64,000 nucleotides of DNA from Caulobacter sp. (GCA_017745235.1 JAGHZU010000013.1:97977-161976), one strand, 5' to 3'. Positions 44,795-53,916 are shown, counted from the first letter of the stretch. Program-made: numbers and translations. Notes: a model not told the origin generated them from the letters alone.

Positions 44795-45307
44795 TCACTT
44801 CAAGGTCAGCTCGAACAGCGCGCCCTCGAAGGTGTCGGCCCCGCGGCCGATCGCGGCGACGGCGGCGCTCATCCGACCGTTCCGCCCCAGCACCGCGTCG
44901 GCCAAGGCGACCATCAACGCATTAGGCGTGGCGTAGGGGGCGGCGGCCCGCAGGGCCTGGGCGATCTCCGCCTCAGCGCCAACCGGCGCTCGACGGCAGG
45001 CGACGATGAACGCCGCCGCCGTCGAGCGGCTGACGCCGGCCCAGCAGTGGACCAGCATGGGGCGGGCGGTATCCCAGCCCTCGGCGAAATCCAGCAGCCG
45101 GATGATCAGCGCGGCGTCGGGCGCGACCAGGCCGTCGCGAGGCTCGATGATGTCGTGGAAGGCCAGGCGGAGGGCGACGCGTTCGGGAGCCTCTAAAGGC
45201 CAGTGCCCTGTCGGCGAAGTGGGCGACAGCAGGCTGATCACATGCGAGGGGCGATGGTCGCGCAGGGCCGCGTCCACCTGACTCAAAGGGCTGACCAGCA
45301 GCGTCAT
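44795..45307 (-). CDS. Tyrosine/dual-specificity phosphatase-like protein of the cobalamin operon
   Basis: A 170-aa protein with the Cys-based phosphatase signature HCX5R: H87-C88-W-A-G-V-S-R94-S. The general-acid candidate is D52 in FHDIIEP. No signal peptide or membrane segment. Its ATG overlaps the cobS stop (ATGA), so it is co-translated as last gene of the riboswitch-controlled operon. Its substrate could be protein phosphotyrosine or a small phosphate ester; no gene for alpha-ribazole phosphatase is present in the operon, which makes that activity an untested possibility. Confidence 0.88.
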   Translation of the reverse strand: MTLLVSPLSQVDAALRDHRPSHVISLLSPTSPTGHWPLEAPERVALRLAFHDIIEPRDGLVAPDAALIIRLLDFAEGWDTARPMLVHCWAGVSRSTAAAFIVACRRAPVGAEAEIAQALRAAAPYATPNALMVALADAVLGRNGRMSAAVAAIGRGADTFEGALFELTLK

Positions 45308-46059
45308 TGCGCGGCCACGGCGCTGACGCCCAGCAGGACGCCCAGCTCGCAGGCTTGTTCCAGCGCGCCCAGTACGTCGCCGGTATAGCCCCCGATCAGA
45401 CGCCGGGCCGTCAGGGTCACCAGCAGGGCCAGGACCGCACCGATAACAGCCCCAGCGAGGCCCGCCGGGCCCAGCAGGAACAGCGGCCAGGCGCCCAGGA
45501 CCAGGGCGATCAGGAATTCGAACGGCCGCACGCCGTCGGGTGCGGGCTTGTACTTGGCGTTGCCGGGGTCGCTGACGTGTCGTCCGGTGACCATGGCGGC
45601 CACGGCGGCGACGCGACCTGCGCCATGGGCGGAGAACAGGGCCAGGGCGGCGGTCAGGGGCGGCAGGGCGGCCAGGGCCGCGACCTTCAGCGCTAGGACC
45701 AGCCCCAGGGCCAGGACGCCGTAGGTCCCCACGCGGCTGTCCTTCATGATCTCAAGTCGGCGCTGGGGCGTCTGGCCGCCGCCAAGCCCATCTGCGGTGT
45801 CGGCCAGGCCGTCCTCGTGGAAGCCCCCGGTGATCAAAACGCCGATCGCGATCGCCAGCAGGACTGGCAGGGCGTTGCTCCAGATCTGGGCGGCGGCCAA
45901 CAGCACCAGGGCGCTCAAGCCTCCGACGAGCAGGCCCACCAGGGGGTAATAGCGGGCCGCCCGGGTGATCCAGTCGGGCTGGAAGTCGGCGAACGACGGC
46001 GCGGGCAGCCGGGTCAGGAACTGCAGGGCGCAGCAGATGAGCTTGAACTGGTTGAGCAT
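45304..46059 (-). CDS. cobS: Adenosylcobinamide-GDP ribazoletransferase (cobalamin synthase)
   Basis: A 251-aa polytopic inner-membrane enzyme joining AdoCbi-GDP with alpha-ribazole (or its phosphate) in the last step of coenzyme B12 assembly. Diagnostic motifs: LQFLTRLP, GGFHEDGLADTADGLGGG and MKDSRVGTYG, with at least five hydrophobic segments. The start shares a base with the cobT stop (TGATG) and its end overlaps the phosphatase-like gene (ATGA). Confidence 0.95.
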   Translation of the reverse strand: MLNQFKLICCALQFLTRLPAPSFADFQPDWITRAARYYPLVGLLVGGLSALVLLAAAQIWSNALPVLLAIAIGVLITGGFHEDGLADTADGLGGGQTPQRRLEIMKDSRVGTYGVLALGLVLALKVAALAALPPLTAALALFSAHGAGRVAAVAAMVTGRHVSDPGNAKYKPAPDGVRPFEFLIALVLGAWPLFLLGPAGLAGAVIGAVLALLVTLTARRLIGGYTGDVLGALEQACELGVLLGVSAVAAQ

Positions 46060-47090
46060 CAGCCGGGACCGGCCACGACCTCGGCCAGGTCGGCGACGTC
46101 GGTCAGCAGGTGGGCGGCGGCGACCAACAGAGGGGCCGCCAGGGCCGCACCGGTGCCTTCGCCCAGGCGCAGGTCGAGGTCCAGCAGCGGCCGCACGCCC
46201 AGGGCCCGGAGCATGGCCGGATGGCCGCGCTCGGCCGAGCCGTGGGCGAAGACGCAGTAGTCGAGGACGGCGGGCTCCAGCCGGATCGCGGCCAGCACGG
46301 CGGCGGTGCTGATGAAGCCGTCGACCAGGATCACGCGACGGGCCGAGGCCGCGCCCAGGGCCGCTCCGGCCATCATGGCGATCTCGCAGCCGCCGAACTC
46401 GGCCAGGACGTCCAGCGGATGGGCTGCGTCCGATCGGGCGGCGGCCTTGGCGATGGCGGCGCGCTTGCGGGCCAGGCCCTCGGCGTCGTGGCCGGTGCCC
46501 AGGCCTACGCAGTCGTCCAGCGGCGCAGGGGCCAGGCGGTGCATGACCAGGGCGGCGGACGAGCTGTTGCCGATGCCCATTTCGCCCAAGGCGATGACGT
46601 CGGCGCCGTCGGCGGCGGCCTCGCGGGCGATGTCGGCTCCGCGCAGCAAGGCGGTCAGGACCTCGTCGCGGCTAAGGGCGGGCTCGACGGCGGCGTTGCG
46701 GGTCCCGCGCCGGATCTTGGCCGAGATCATCTCGGGATGCTCGGGCAGGTCGGCGTCGACCCCCGCATCGACCACGCGCACGTGCACGCCACCGGCCTTG
46801 GCCAGGGCGCTGACGCTGGAGCGGCCCGACAGGAACAGTCCGACCATGGCGATGGTGACGGCGGCGGGATAGGCCGAGACGCCTTCTTGGGTCAGGCCGT
46901 GGTCGCCGGCGAAGACATAGAGGTCGGTGCGGCCGATGCGGGGATCCAGGCGGTTCTGGATCAGGCCGATGCGCACGGCCAGTTCCTCCAGCCGGCCCAG
47001 CGAACCGGGGGGCTTGGCCTTGCCGTCCAGCAACGCACGCAGCTTCGGCTCGAGGGCGGCGTCGATCGGGGGAACGTGGGGCAGGGCCAT
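46059..47090 (-). CDS. cobT: Nicotinate-nucleotide--dimethylbenzimidazole phosphoribosyltransferase
   Basis: A 343-aa cytoplasmic enzyme activating the lower ligand 5,6-dimethylbenzimidazole to alpha-ribazole-5'-phosphate. Family blocks: KPPGSLGRLEELA, VFAGDHGLTQEGVSAYP, ALGEMGIGNSSSAAL and AHGSAERGHPAMLRALG near the C-terminus, which carries the catalytic Glu. ATG 47090 (MALPHVPPID) is preferred; the in-frame extension to 47171 would overlap cobD. Length is usual. Confidence 0.94.
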   Translation of the reverse strand: MALPHVPPIDAALEPKLRALLDGKAKPPGSLGRLEELAVRIGLIQNRLDPRIGRTDLYVFAGDHGLTQEGVSAYPAAVTIAMVGLFLSGRSSVSALAKAGGVHVRVVDAGVDADLPEHPEMISAKIRRGTRNAAVEPALSRDEVLTALLRGADIAREAAADGADVIALGEMGIGNSSSAALVMHRLAPAPLDDCVGLGTGHDAEGLARKRAAIAKAAARSDAAHPLDVLAEFGGCEIAMMAGAALGAASARRVILVDGFISTAAVLAAIRLEPAVLDYCVFAHGSAERGHPAMLRALGVRPLLDLDLRLGEGTGAALAAPLLVAAAHLLTDVADLAEVVAGPG

Positions 47091-47122
47091 CTGGACTGTA
47101 TCCGGAATGAAAGGCGGGGCGG

Positions 47123-48079
47123 TCAACGCCGGAAAATCAGGATCGCGCCGAGGAGCAGCGGCGGAAGCCACAGCAGGGCGCAGGCGCGGCGGTAGATGGA
47201 GAGACCCCGGCGCAGGGCCGCGGCGTCGGGAGAGGGGCCTTCGCCGAAGACGGGGCGGTCGGCCGCCACGCCCTCGTAGGCCACCGGACCGCCCAGGCTG
47301 ACGCCCAAGGCGCCAGCCATGGCGGCCTCTGGCCAGCCGGCGTTGGGCGAGGCATGGCGGGGGGCGTCGCGGACCATGACACGCCAGCCTCCGCCGCCGG
47401 CCAGGGCGAGGAGGGCTCCGGCCAGGCGCGCCGGAAAGAGGTTCATCAGGTCGTCGGTTCGCGCCGCGGCCCAGCCGAACATGCGCCAGCGCGGTTCGCG
47501 ATGGCCGATCAGGCTGTCGGCGGTGTTGACGCTCTTGTAGGCGAAGAGGCCCGGTAGGCCGACGGCCAGCAGCCAGCAGGCCGGGGCGACGATCCCATCG
47601 TTGAAGCTTTCGGCCAGGCTCTCCAGGGCGGCCTTGGCCACCCCTTCCTCATCGAGCTGGTCGGTGTCGCGACCGACGATCATGGCCACCGCCGCTCGGG
47701 CGGCGGGCAGGTCGCCCGCCTCCAGCGGCGCCAGGACGGCCGCCACATGGTCATGAAGGCTACGCTGGGCCAGCCCCGTGGTGGCGACCAGGGCGACGAC
47801 CGCGATGCCGAACAGACTGGATCCGGCCAGGCGCTGGACCAGCAGGCCCAAGGCGACCGAGAGACCGATCAGCAGCAGCACGACGACTATCCCTAGGCTT
47901 CGCCGTCGGAGATCGGGGAATGACGGGCGATTCCAGAGACGCTCCAACCGGTCGATCAACGCCGCGGGCCAGGCGACGGGATGGGGGACGACGCGCGCAA
48001 GGGCGGCGGGATAGCCGATGGCGGCCTCCAGCCCCAGGGCCAGCAGGACGACCCAGGGCCAGGGCGGGGTGTCAGCCAC
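47123..48079 (-). CDS. cobD: Adenosylcobinamide-phosphate synthase (CobD/CbiB)
   Basis: A 318-aa integral membrane protein attaching (R)-1-amino-2-propanol phosphate to adenosylcobyric acid. Motifs: LEAAIGYPAALARVVPHPVAW, FNDGIVAPACWLLAVGLPGLFAYKSVNTADSLIGHR in parts, and SPNAGWPEAAMAGALGVSLGGPVAYEG. Four to five hydrophobic segments. Its start overlaps the ABC ATPase stop by 8 bp. Its presence with cobC allows salvage of cobyric acid or cobinamide-type precursors. Confidence 0.94.
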   Translation of the reverse strand: MADTPPWPWVVLLALGLEAAIGYPAALARVVPHPVAWPAALIDRLERLWNRPSFPDLRRRSLGIVVVLLLIGLSVALGLLVQRLAGSSLFGIAVVALVATTGLAQRSLHDHVAAVLAPLEAGDLPAARAAVAMIVGRDTDQLDEEGVAKAALESLAESFNDGIVAPACWLLAVGLPGLFAYKSVNTADSLIGHREPRWRMFGWAAARTDDLMNLFPARLAGALLALAGGGGWRVMVRDAPRHASPNAGWPEAAMAGALGVSLGGPVAYEGVAADRPVFGEGPSPDAAALRRGLSIYRRACALLWLPPLLLGAILIFRR

Positions 48080-48851
48080 GCGAGCGCCCTATCAGTTCGA
48101 TCATCGGGCCGGAGACGCCGTCGACGATCGCCGCCTGGACGCCGTAGGCGCGGGCCAGCACGTCCGGCGTCAGGGCTTCCAGCGGTCCGGCGTCGGCGAT
48201 CAGGCCGCCGCCGGAGAGCACCACGACCCGATCGGCCAGCCGCAAGGCCACGCCCAGGTCGTGCAGGGTCATGATCACGCCATGGCCCGTTTCGGCGGCG
48301 AAGGCGCGCAGCAGGTCCACGGTGTCGAGCTGGTGGCCCGGGTCCAGGCCCGCCAGCGGCTCGTCGGCCAGCAGCCACGTAGGCTCGCCCGCCAGCACCC
48401 GGGCCAGCAGGGCGCGGGCGCGCTCGCCGCCTGACAGGGTGGTGACGTCGCGACGCGCCAGGGCGGTCATGTGGGTGCGCTCCAGCGCAGCGTGGACGGC
48501 GGCGCGGTCGCCAACGCCCAGCCCCCGCGCGCCGCTGTGGGGCGTGCGGCCAAGGCCCACCAGGGTCTCGACGTCGACCGCCCAGGCCACCTCGGCCGAC
48601 TGGGGCAGGAAGCCGATGCGACGCGCGCGCTCGCGATGAGGCAGGGCCTGGATCGGGCTCTCGCCCAACAGGACACGCCCGACGTCAGGGCGGCGCAGGC
48701 CGGCCAGGCACGCCAGGAACGTCGACTTGCCCGCTCCGTTGGGGCCGACCACCGCGGTCACCTGTCCGGGACGGAAGCGGGCGGAGACCCCGGCCAGGAT
48801 CGACTTGCCGCCCAGGGCGACGTTCAAGCCTTCGGCGATCAGGTCGCTCAT
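48072..48851 (-). CDS. btuD: ABC transporter ATPase, cobalamin/siderophore family (BtuD-like)
   Basis: A 259-aa ATPase of the FecE/BtuD group. Walker A GPNGAGKST (36-44), signature LSGGERARALLARVL, Walker B TWLLADEPLAGLDP and H-loop MTLHDLGVA. It is followed and preceded by overlapping cobalamin genes; its start overlaps the permease stop by 4 bp. Within a btuB-btuF-btuC operon under a cobalamin riboswitch, vitamin B12 or corrinoid import is the likely task. Confidence 0.92.
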   Translation of the reverse strand: MSDLIAEGLNVALGGKSILAGVSARFRPGQVTAVVGPNGAGKSTFLACLAGLRRPDVGRVLLGESPIQALPHRERARRIGFLPQSAEVAWAVDVETLVGLGRTPHSGARGLGVGDRAAVHAALERTHMTALARRDVTTLSGGERARALLARVLAGEPTWLLADEPLAGLDPGHQLDTVDLLRAFAAETGHGVIMTLHDLGVALRLADRVVVLSGGGLIADAGPLEALTPDVLARAYGVQAAIVDGVSGPMIELIGRSRG

Positions 48852-49831
48852 GCCAGCCTCCGGCGCATCGAGATCAGCATGGCGAGGAAGAAGGGACCGC
48901 CCAGGGCGGCCATGGCCACGCCCAGCTTCACCTCGGCCGCGGCGGGCGTCAGGCGCACCAGGATATCGCCCGCCAGCACCAGCACCGCTCCGCCAAGCGC
49001 GCTGGGCAGCAGCAGAGCGCCAGGGCGGTGACCGACCAGAGGGCGCAGCATGTGGGGCACGATCAGGCCCACGAAACCGATCATGCCGGTGACGGCGACG
49101 CTGGCCCCCGTGGCCAGGCCGACGCCCACGGCCAGCACGACGCGGACCGCCGCCAGGTTCACGCCCAGGGCGCGGGCCCCGGTGTCGCCCAGGGTCAGGG
49201 CGTCGAAGGCCTTGCCCAGCGACAGCAGCAGGCCGCAGCCGGCCAGGATGAAGGGCAGGGCCAGTTGCACGTCGGCGGCGCTACGGTCGGTCAGCGAGCC
49301 CAGCAGCCAGTTGATGATCTCCTGCGCGGCCCAGGGGCTGGGCGCCAGGCTGAGCGCCAGGGCGACGCCGGCCGAGGCGATGGTGTTGAGGATCACGCCG
49401 GCCAGGATGAAGGTGATCGTGCCCGAGGCCGTTCCGGCCATGGCCAGCATGGCGACCACGCCCAAGGCGGCGCTGATCATGGCGGCCGCGGCCAGGACCC
49501 AGGGGGCGCTGGAGGCCAGGCTGAGATAGAGGGTCAGCACCGCACCGAGGGCGGCGGCCGAGGAGACGCCGAGAATCCCGGGGTCCGCCAAGGGGTTGCG
49601 CGTATAACCTTGCATGGCCGCGCCCGACAGGCCGAGGGCTGCGCCGACGGCGACGCCCAGGATCGTACGCGGCACGCGGAGCTGGAAGATGATCGCCCAC
49701 CGTGGATCGCCCGCCCCGCCGGTCCAGGCGCTCCACGGCACCCAGACCTTGCCCGCCATCAGGGACGCGATCGCCAGGACGGCCACGGCCAACAACAGCC
49801 CGCCCAGGAGGCCGATACGCTTGAGACTCAT
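48848..49831 (-). CDS. btuC: ABC transporter permease, FecCD/BtuC family
   Basis: A 327-aa permease with about ten hydrophobic segments. Typical FecCD motifs: LRVPRTILGVAVGAALGLSGAAMQGYTRNPLADPGILGVSSAAALGAV in parts and GMIGFVGLIVPHMLRPLVGHRP. ATG 49831 (MSLKRIGLL) overlaps the stop of the binding-protein gene (ATGA); the longer frame upstream reads through that gene and is not coding. Forms the inner-membrane channel for BtuF-delivered corrinoid. Confidence 0.94.
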   Translation of the reverse strand: MSLKRIGLLGGLLLAVAVLAIASLMAGKVWVPWSAWTGGAGDPRWAIIFQLRVPRTILGVAVGAALGLSGAAMQGYTRNPLADPGILGVSSAAALGAVLTLYLSLASSAPWVLAAAAMISAALGVVAMLAMAGTASGTITFILAGVILNTIASAGVALALSLAPSPWAAQEIINWLLGSLTDRSAADVQLALPFILAGCGLLLSLGKAFDALTLGDTGARALGVNLAAVRVVLAVGVGLATGASVAVTGMIGFVGLIVPHMLRPLVGHRPGALLLPSALGGAVLVLAGDILVRLTPAAAEVKLGVAMAALGGPFFLAMLISMRRRLA

Positions 49832-50676
49832 GCGCGGCCCTCCAGGGCTTGGCGGCGGGCGCGGGAGAGGGTCGCCAGGGTGTCGATCAGCACGGGGCCT
49901 CCGCAGTACAGCAGCCGCTCGGGAAAGACCGCGCGCTTCATCCGATCGCCCACGCCTGCCAGGGCGGGGTGCGTCAGGATGCGTTCGGCCCACGATTTGG
50001 CGCCGGGTTCGGCCTGGCCGGCCAGCAGCATTTCGGGCGGATCGGCGACCAGTTGCTCCAGCCCGATGTTGCCCCATTTGCGCAGGCCGTAGCGCTCGGC
50101 GACGTTCACAAACCCCGCCCGGGTCATCATCTCGTCCACCAGCGTGCCGTGGCCGGCGGCGAACCCGTTGGGCTGGAAGACCACGGCGGTGACCGGCCGG
50201 GCGCCGGGCGGCGGCGCGGCGCGAACCAGGGCCGCCTCGACCTCGGAGACCAAGGCTTCTCCTCTCGCGGAATGACCGGCGACGGCGGCGATCTTGCGGA
50301 TCTGCGCGCGGCTCTCGGCCCAACTGTTGGGCACCTTGAAACGCTCGGTCCGCACATTCAGTCGTTCCAGCGCCGCGCGGGTGGCTGGCGAGGAATGGAA
50401 GGCGGTCAGCACCACGTCGGGGCGCAGGGCCACCACCTCTTCGGCGGTCTCATAGGTGATGGGGAAGCCGCGCGCCTGGACGGCGATGCTCGACTGCCGC
50501 GGATCGCGCGAATAGTGGCTGAGGGCGGCGATCTGGGGGCGATCGGCCACGCGAACGAGAATGGCGTCCAGGCAGGGGTTCAGCGAAACGATCCGTGGCG
50601 CGGACGCCGCCATGGCAAGGGTGGGGAAGGCGGCCGCCAGGCCCGAAGCGACGGCGCGGCGTGTGGGGAGCATCAT
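49828..50676 (-). CDS. btuF: Periplasmic corrinoid-binding protein (BtuF-like)
   Basis: A 282-aa class III binding protein. The N-terminus MMLPTRRAVASGLAAA has a twin-arginine-like RR followed by a hydrophobic core and ALAMAA-type cleavage region, i.e. an exported protein. RIVSLNPCLDAILVRVAD and ETAEEVVALRPDVVLTAFH are typical of BtuF/FhuD proteins. Start 50676 is preceded by GGAGG inside the cobC gene, whose stop overlaps. Binds corrinoid after BtuB transport. Confidence 0.9.
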   Translation of the reverse strand: MMLPTRRAVASGLAAAFPTLAMAASAPRIVSLNPCLDAILVRVADRPQIAALSHYSRDPRQSSIAVQARGFPITYETAEEVVALRPDVVLTAFHSSPATRAALERLNVRTERFKVPNSWAESRAQIRKIAAVAGHSARGEALVSEVEAALVRAAPPPGARPVTAVVFQPNGFAAGHGTLVDEMMTRAGFVNVAERYGLRKWGNIGLEQLVADPPEMLLAGQAEPGAKSWAERILTHPALAGVGDRMKRAVFPERLLYCGGPVLIDTLATLSRARRQALEGRA

Positions 50677-51659
50677 CCGATCGCCTCCAGGGCCTTGGCC
50701 AGCCGTAGCCAATCGCCCTTGCGGCCGGGCAGGCCGAAGCGAAGCAGGGTCTCGTCCCAGGCGAAGGGGCGGACTAGAACGCCCTGCCTGGCCAGAGCCT
50801 CGAAGCGCCGGATGGCGTCGGGCGCGGAGGTCAGGCGAAATAGCGAAGTTCCGCCCTCCACGACGAAGCCCGCCAGACGCAGCAGGGCGTCCATCTGCGC
50901 GGCGTCGTCCCGCAGGCGCGAGCGCATGTCCTGAGCCCAGTCGACGTCAGCATAGGCCGCCGTGGCGACGACCAGGGACGGACCGGGAACCGGCCAGTCG
51001 CCGAGCGCGTCGCGCACGCGCGCGGCCAGGTCCGGCGCGCCGACAAGGAAACCCAGGCGTGCCCCGGCCAGGCCATGGAACTTGCCGAAAGAGCGCAGGA
51101 CGATCCGACCCTCGTGGCGAGGGGTTCCTGCAAGGGGCGCGACCGACAGCGCGGGCTCGACCTCGACGAAGGCCTCGTCGACGATCAACCAGCGAGCATC
51201 CAGGCCCAGAACTTCCTCGGCCGCCAGGGCGCGGCCGTCGGGATTGTTGGGATTGACCAGGACGCGGGCTTCGCACGCGGCGTCCTCATCGTGCGAGATC
51301 CGGGCTCCGACGGCGCGCCAGGCGTCCTCGTGGCCGCGGTAGGTTCGGGCTGGGATGGTCACGGCTTTCACGCCCAGAAGGCGCGGAAGGAGGCGGATCA
51401 GCAGATCGCTGCCCGGCGCGGCGACGACCCGGTCCGGGTCATCGACGCCGAACGACCGCGCCGCCGCGCGTTCGAGCGTCCGCAAGTCCTGGGGATCGGG
51501 CAGGCGCGACCACGCTTCCGGAGAGATCTCCGGAAGCGGGTAGGGCGATGGATTGATCCCTGTCGACAGGTCCAGCCAAGGCGTCGGCGCGTGCGGGAAA
51601 GCCGTTCGCGCCGCGCCCAGGCGACCGCCGTGGCCATGAAGGGCCGACGGCGTCACCAC
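50673..51659 (-). CDS. cobC: Threonine-phosphate decarboxylase (CobC, PLP aminotransferase fold)
   Basis: A 328-aa class I/II aminotransferase-fold enzyme that makes (R)-1-amino-2-propanol phosphate for CobD. N-terminal GHGGRLGAARTAFP and LDLSTGINPSPYPLP are diagnostic; the PLP lysine is in LRSFGKFHGLAGARLG; NPNNPDGRAL binds PLP. It starts with a GTG pair two bases after the btuB stop. The threonine kinase that would supply its substrate is not seen in the window. Confidence 0.92.
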   Translation of the reverse strand: MVTPSALHGHGGRLGAARTAFPHAPTPWLDLSTGINPSPYPLPEISPEAWSRLPDPQDLRTLERAAARSFGVDDPDRVVAAPGSDLLIRLLPRLLGVKAVTIPARTYRGHEDAWRAVGARISHDEDAACEARVLVNPNNPDGRALAAEEVLGLDARWLIVDEAFVEVEPALSVAPLAGTPRHEGRIVLRSFGKFHGLAGARLGFLVGAPDLAARVRDALGDWPVPGPSLVVATAAYADVDWAQDMRSRLRDDAAQMDALLRLAGFVVEGGTSLFRLTSAPDAIRRFEALARQGVLVRPFAWDETLLRFGLPGRKGDWLRLAKALEAIG

Positions 51660-51661
51660 GG

Positions 51662-53572
51662 CTAGAACCGGGCCCGCACGCCAGCGAAGGCGCCGCGCCC
51701 CAGGGTTCCGTATCGATAGATGGTCTCGTACTGCTGGTCGAAGAGGTTCTCGATCCGGCCGTAGATTTCGAAGGTGTCGTTGATCGGATAGGCGATGCGC
51801 ACGTCCGTCAGGACGTAGCTCTTGAGGCGACGGGTGTTGGCCAGGGTGTCGAAGCTGTGCCCGACATATTGCATGGTGATCCCGCCGTTCAGGCCGCCCG
51901 GCAGTGTGACGGCCAGGTCTGCGGAGGCTGTCTCGCCGGCGCGACGAGCCAGCTTCTTGCCGTAGTTGGCCCCCGGCGCGCGGTTGACCGCATCCATGTT
52001 GGTGTAGTTGGCCGACACCGTGAAGATCGCATTGATCTTGTAGGCGGCTTCAACTTCCACGCCGTCGGCCTTGGTCTTGGCGATGTTGGCGTAGCCCCCG
52101 AAGGCCGGCGGCTTGCTGTTGGACTGGAAGTCGATCTGGTTGGTGGTGTCGCGGTCGAAATAGGTGATCGAGCCGCGCAGGCGGCCGTCCAGCAGGCTGT
52201 GTTCGACGCCCAGGTCCCAGCTCTTGGCCTCCTCCGGCTGGAGGCTGGTGTCGCCGTAGATGCTGTAGAGCTGGTACAGCGACGGGGCCTTGAAGCCTTC
52301 GCCATAATTGGCCCGGAACACAGTCGCCCCGCCGTTGGGCGACCACGCCGCGCCGGCCTGGAAGGTCGTGGCGCCGCCGAAGGTGTCATGCTGGTCGCGG
52401 CGCACGCCGCCGGTCAGGGTCAGGCCGTCCAGCGGCTTGGCGCGCAGTTGGCCGTAGAAGCTGTCATTGCGGACGGCGTGACGGACAGGCGTCGGATTGG
52501 GATCGAAGGTCGAGGGCGAGGCCGACCGGAACCAAGACCGTTCGGTCTCGGCGCCGAACACCGCGCGCCACATCTCGTTGATGGTCCAGGTGCCCTGGTA
52601 TTCCACGCGGCTGTTGGTGCCCAGAGCGTCGAAGGTCTTGGGAACGGACGAGCTGGGGTCGTAGTTGTCGCGGTCGGTGCGCGTATAGCCGTAGGCGAGG
52701 CGGCTCTGGAGGGCCCCATCGAAGTTGCTGAGGCGAGCGCCCAGATAGCCGACTAGCTCCTTGGTCCGGGTGTACTCGGGATCGTCGGCGAACGCGTAGG
52801 TGGGCGGCGGGAACCCGTCGATCTCGGCGCGGCCCCGCGAATAGTTCACGCGGGCGTCCAGGGTGGCCCAGGGCGCGACATTCACGTCCAGGCGACCGTT
52901 GAGCGAGGTGTTGCGGTAGCCGTCCTTCTCCTTGCCGCCCATGTTCTTGTCGAAGTTGGAGATGCCGGCCGTGGTGTACTGGGCCGCCGCCAGCCGCCAG
53001 CCGCCCCAGTCGCCGCCGGACCCGACATTGGCGCGGGCGTAGGCCGTTGCGCGCGAGCCGCCTTCGAGGGTGGCCGAGCCGGCCAGCGGGCCAGTGGGCG
53101 TTTCGGTGATGATGTTGACCACGCCGCCAATGGCCTGACCGCCCCACAGGGTGGACTGCGGACCGCGCAGCACTTCGATGCGGCTGACGTCGCCGGCCAG
53201 CAGGTTGGCGAAGTTGTAGCCGCCGCCCGTCGAAGAAGGGTCGTTCAGCTTCACGCCGTCTATCAGCACGGCGGTCTGATCGGTCTCGGCGCCCCGGATG
53301 CGCAATTGGGTCGCGCCGCCGACGCCGCCGTTGCGGGTGACGGTGACGCCGGGCGTGCGCGACAGGATGTCGGAGATCACAACGGCCTGGCGCTCGCGCA
53401 GAGCCTCGCCGGTCAGGACGGTGGTCGAGATCGGAACTTCCGACTGGTGATCGGCTGCGCGGCCGGCGGTGATGACGATTTCATCGACCAGATTCGGCGC
53501 GTCGGCGGCGTCGGCCGCGAAGGCGAGGCTGGGCGTGGCGGCCACCAGGGCCAGCAGGGAGATCGAGCGCAT
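51662..53572 (-). CDS. btuB: TonB-dependent cobalamin receptor (BtuB-like)
   Basis: A 636-aa outer-membrane transporter. The signal peptide is MRSISLLALVAATPSLAFAA; the TonB box is DEIVITA (30-36). The plug contains VISDILSRTPGVTVTRNGG, RIRGAETDQTAVLIDGVKLND and RIEVLRGPQSTLWGGQAIGGVVNI. The barrel ends in GVRARF. It is the first gene after the cobalamin riboswitch (53691-53870) and heads the nine-gene transport and assembly operon, so it is repressed when B12 is sufficient. The substrate assignment rests mainly on the riboswitch and operon. Confidence 0.94.
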   Translation of the reverse strand: MRSISLLALVAATPSLAFAADAADAPNLVDEIVITAGRAADHQSEVPISTTVLTGEALRERQAVVISDILSRTPGVTVTRNGGVGGATQLRIRGAETDQTAVLIDGVKLNDPSSTGGGYNFANLLAGDVSRIEVLRGPQSTLWGGQAIGGVVNIITETPTGPLAGSATLEGGSRATAYARANVGSGGDWGGWRLAAAQYTTAGISNFDKNMGGKEKDGYRNTSLNGRLDVNVAPWATLDARVNYSRGRAEIDGFPPPTYAFADDPEYTRTKELVGYLGARLSNFDGALQSRLAYGYTRTDRDNYDPSSSVPKTFDALGTNSRVEYQGTWTINEMWRAVFGAETERSWFRSASPSTFDPNPTPVRHAVRNDSFYGQLRAKPLDGLTLTGGVRRDQHDTFGGATTFQAGAAWSPNGGATVFRANYGEGFKAPSLYQLYSIYGDTSLQPEEAKSWDLGVEHSLLDGRLRGSITYFDRDTTNQIDFQSNSKPPAFGGYANIAKTKADGVEVEAAYKINAIFTVSANYTNMDAVNRAPGANYGKKLARRAGETASADLAVTLPGGLNGGITMQYVGHSFDTLANTRRLKSYVLTDVRIAYPINDTFEIYGRIENLFDQQYETIYRYGTLGRGAFAGVRARF

Positions 53573-53690
53573 TCAGTCCTCCGTTTTGCGCAACGAAGGC
53601 GGGCTCGAACAGACGACCCCGCCATACGACGTCGCCACGGGGGAAGAACCCCATCGCTCGGCGCACCCCGGCCGGACGAAGGACGACCGC

Positions 53691-53870
53691 GACGGGCAGG
53701 TCTCCTGGCTCGCGGGTCATCGTCGGTGTGCGTCGCCTTCCCAGCCGAGTCTCCGAGGAGAATCGGCCAGTGGCCTGTGACGCACGGACTCGCCGCTTAC
53801 AGTTGCGGGGGCAGCCCGGGTTTCGCACCCGAGTTCCCTTTTCATCCTCTTTCGAGGAACCTGTCGCGTG
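53691..53870 (-). ncRNA. Cobalamin riboswitch (AdoCbl aptamer)
   Basis: Read on the minus strand the region contains the conserved parts of the B12 element in order: AGGTTCC near 53862, GATGAAAAGGGAA, GGGTGCGAAACCCGGG, the core GCTGCCCCCGCAACTGTAAG, CACTGG, GGGAAGGC and the B12 box GAGCCAGGAGACCTGCC ending near 53694. It lies about 120 nt upstream of btuB; the expression platform is the interval 53573-53690, where I could not identify a terminator, so translational or Rho-linked control is possible. Confidence 0.95.
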
Positions 53871-53916
53871 AGCTGCACTATATGTTGCGCCGCACACGGT
53901 CAATCTGGAGCCGATC

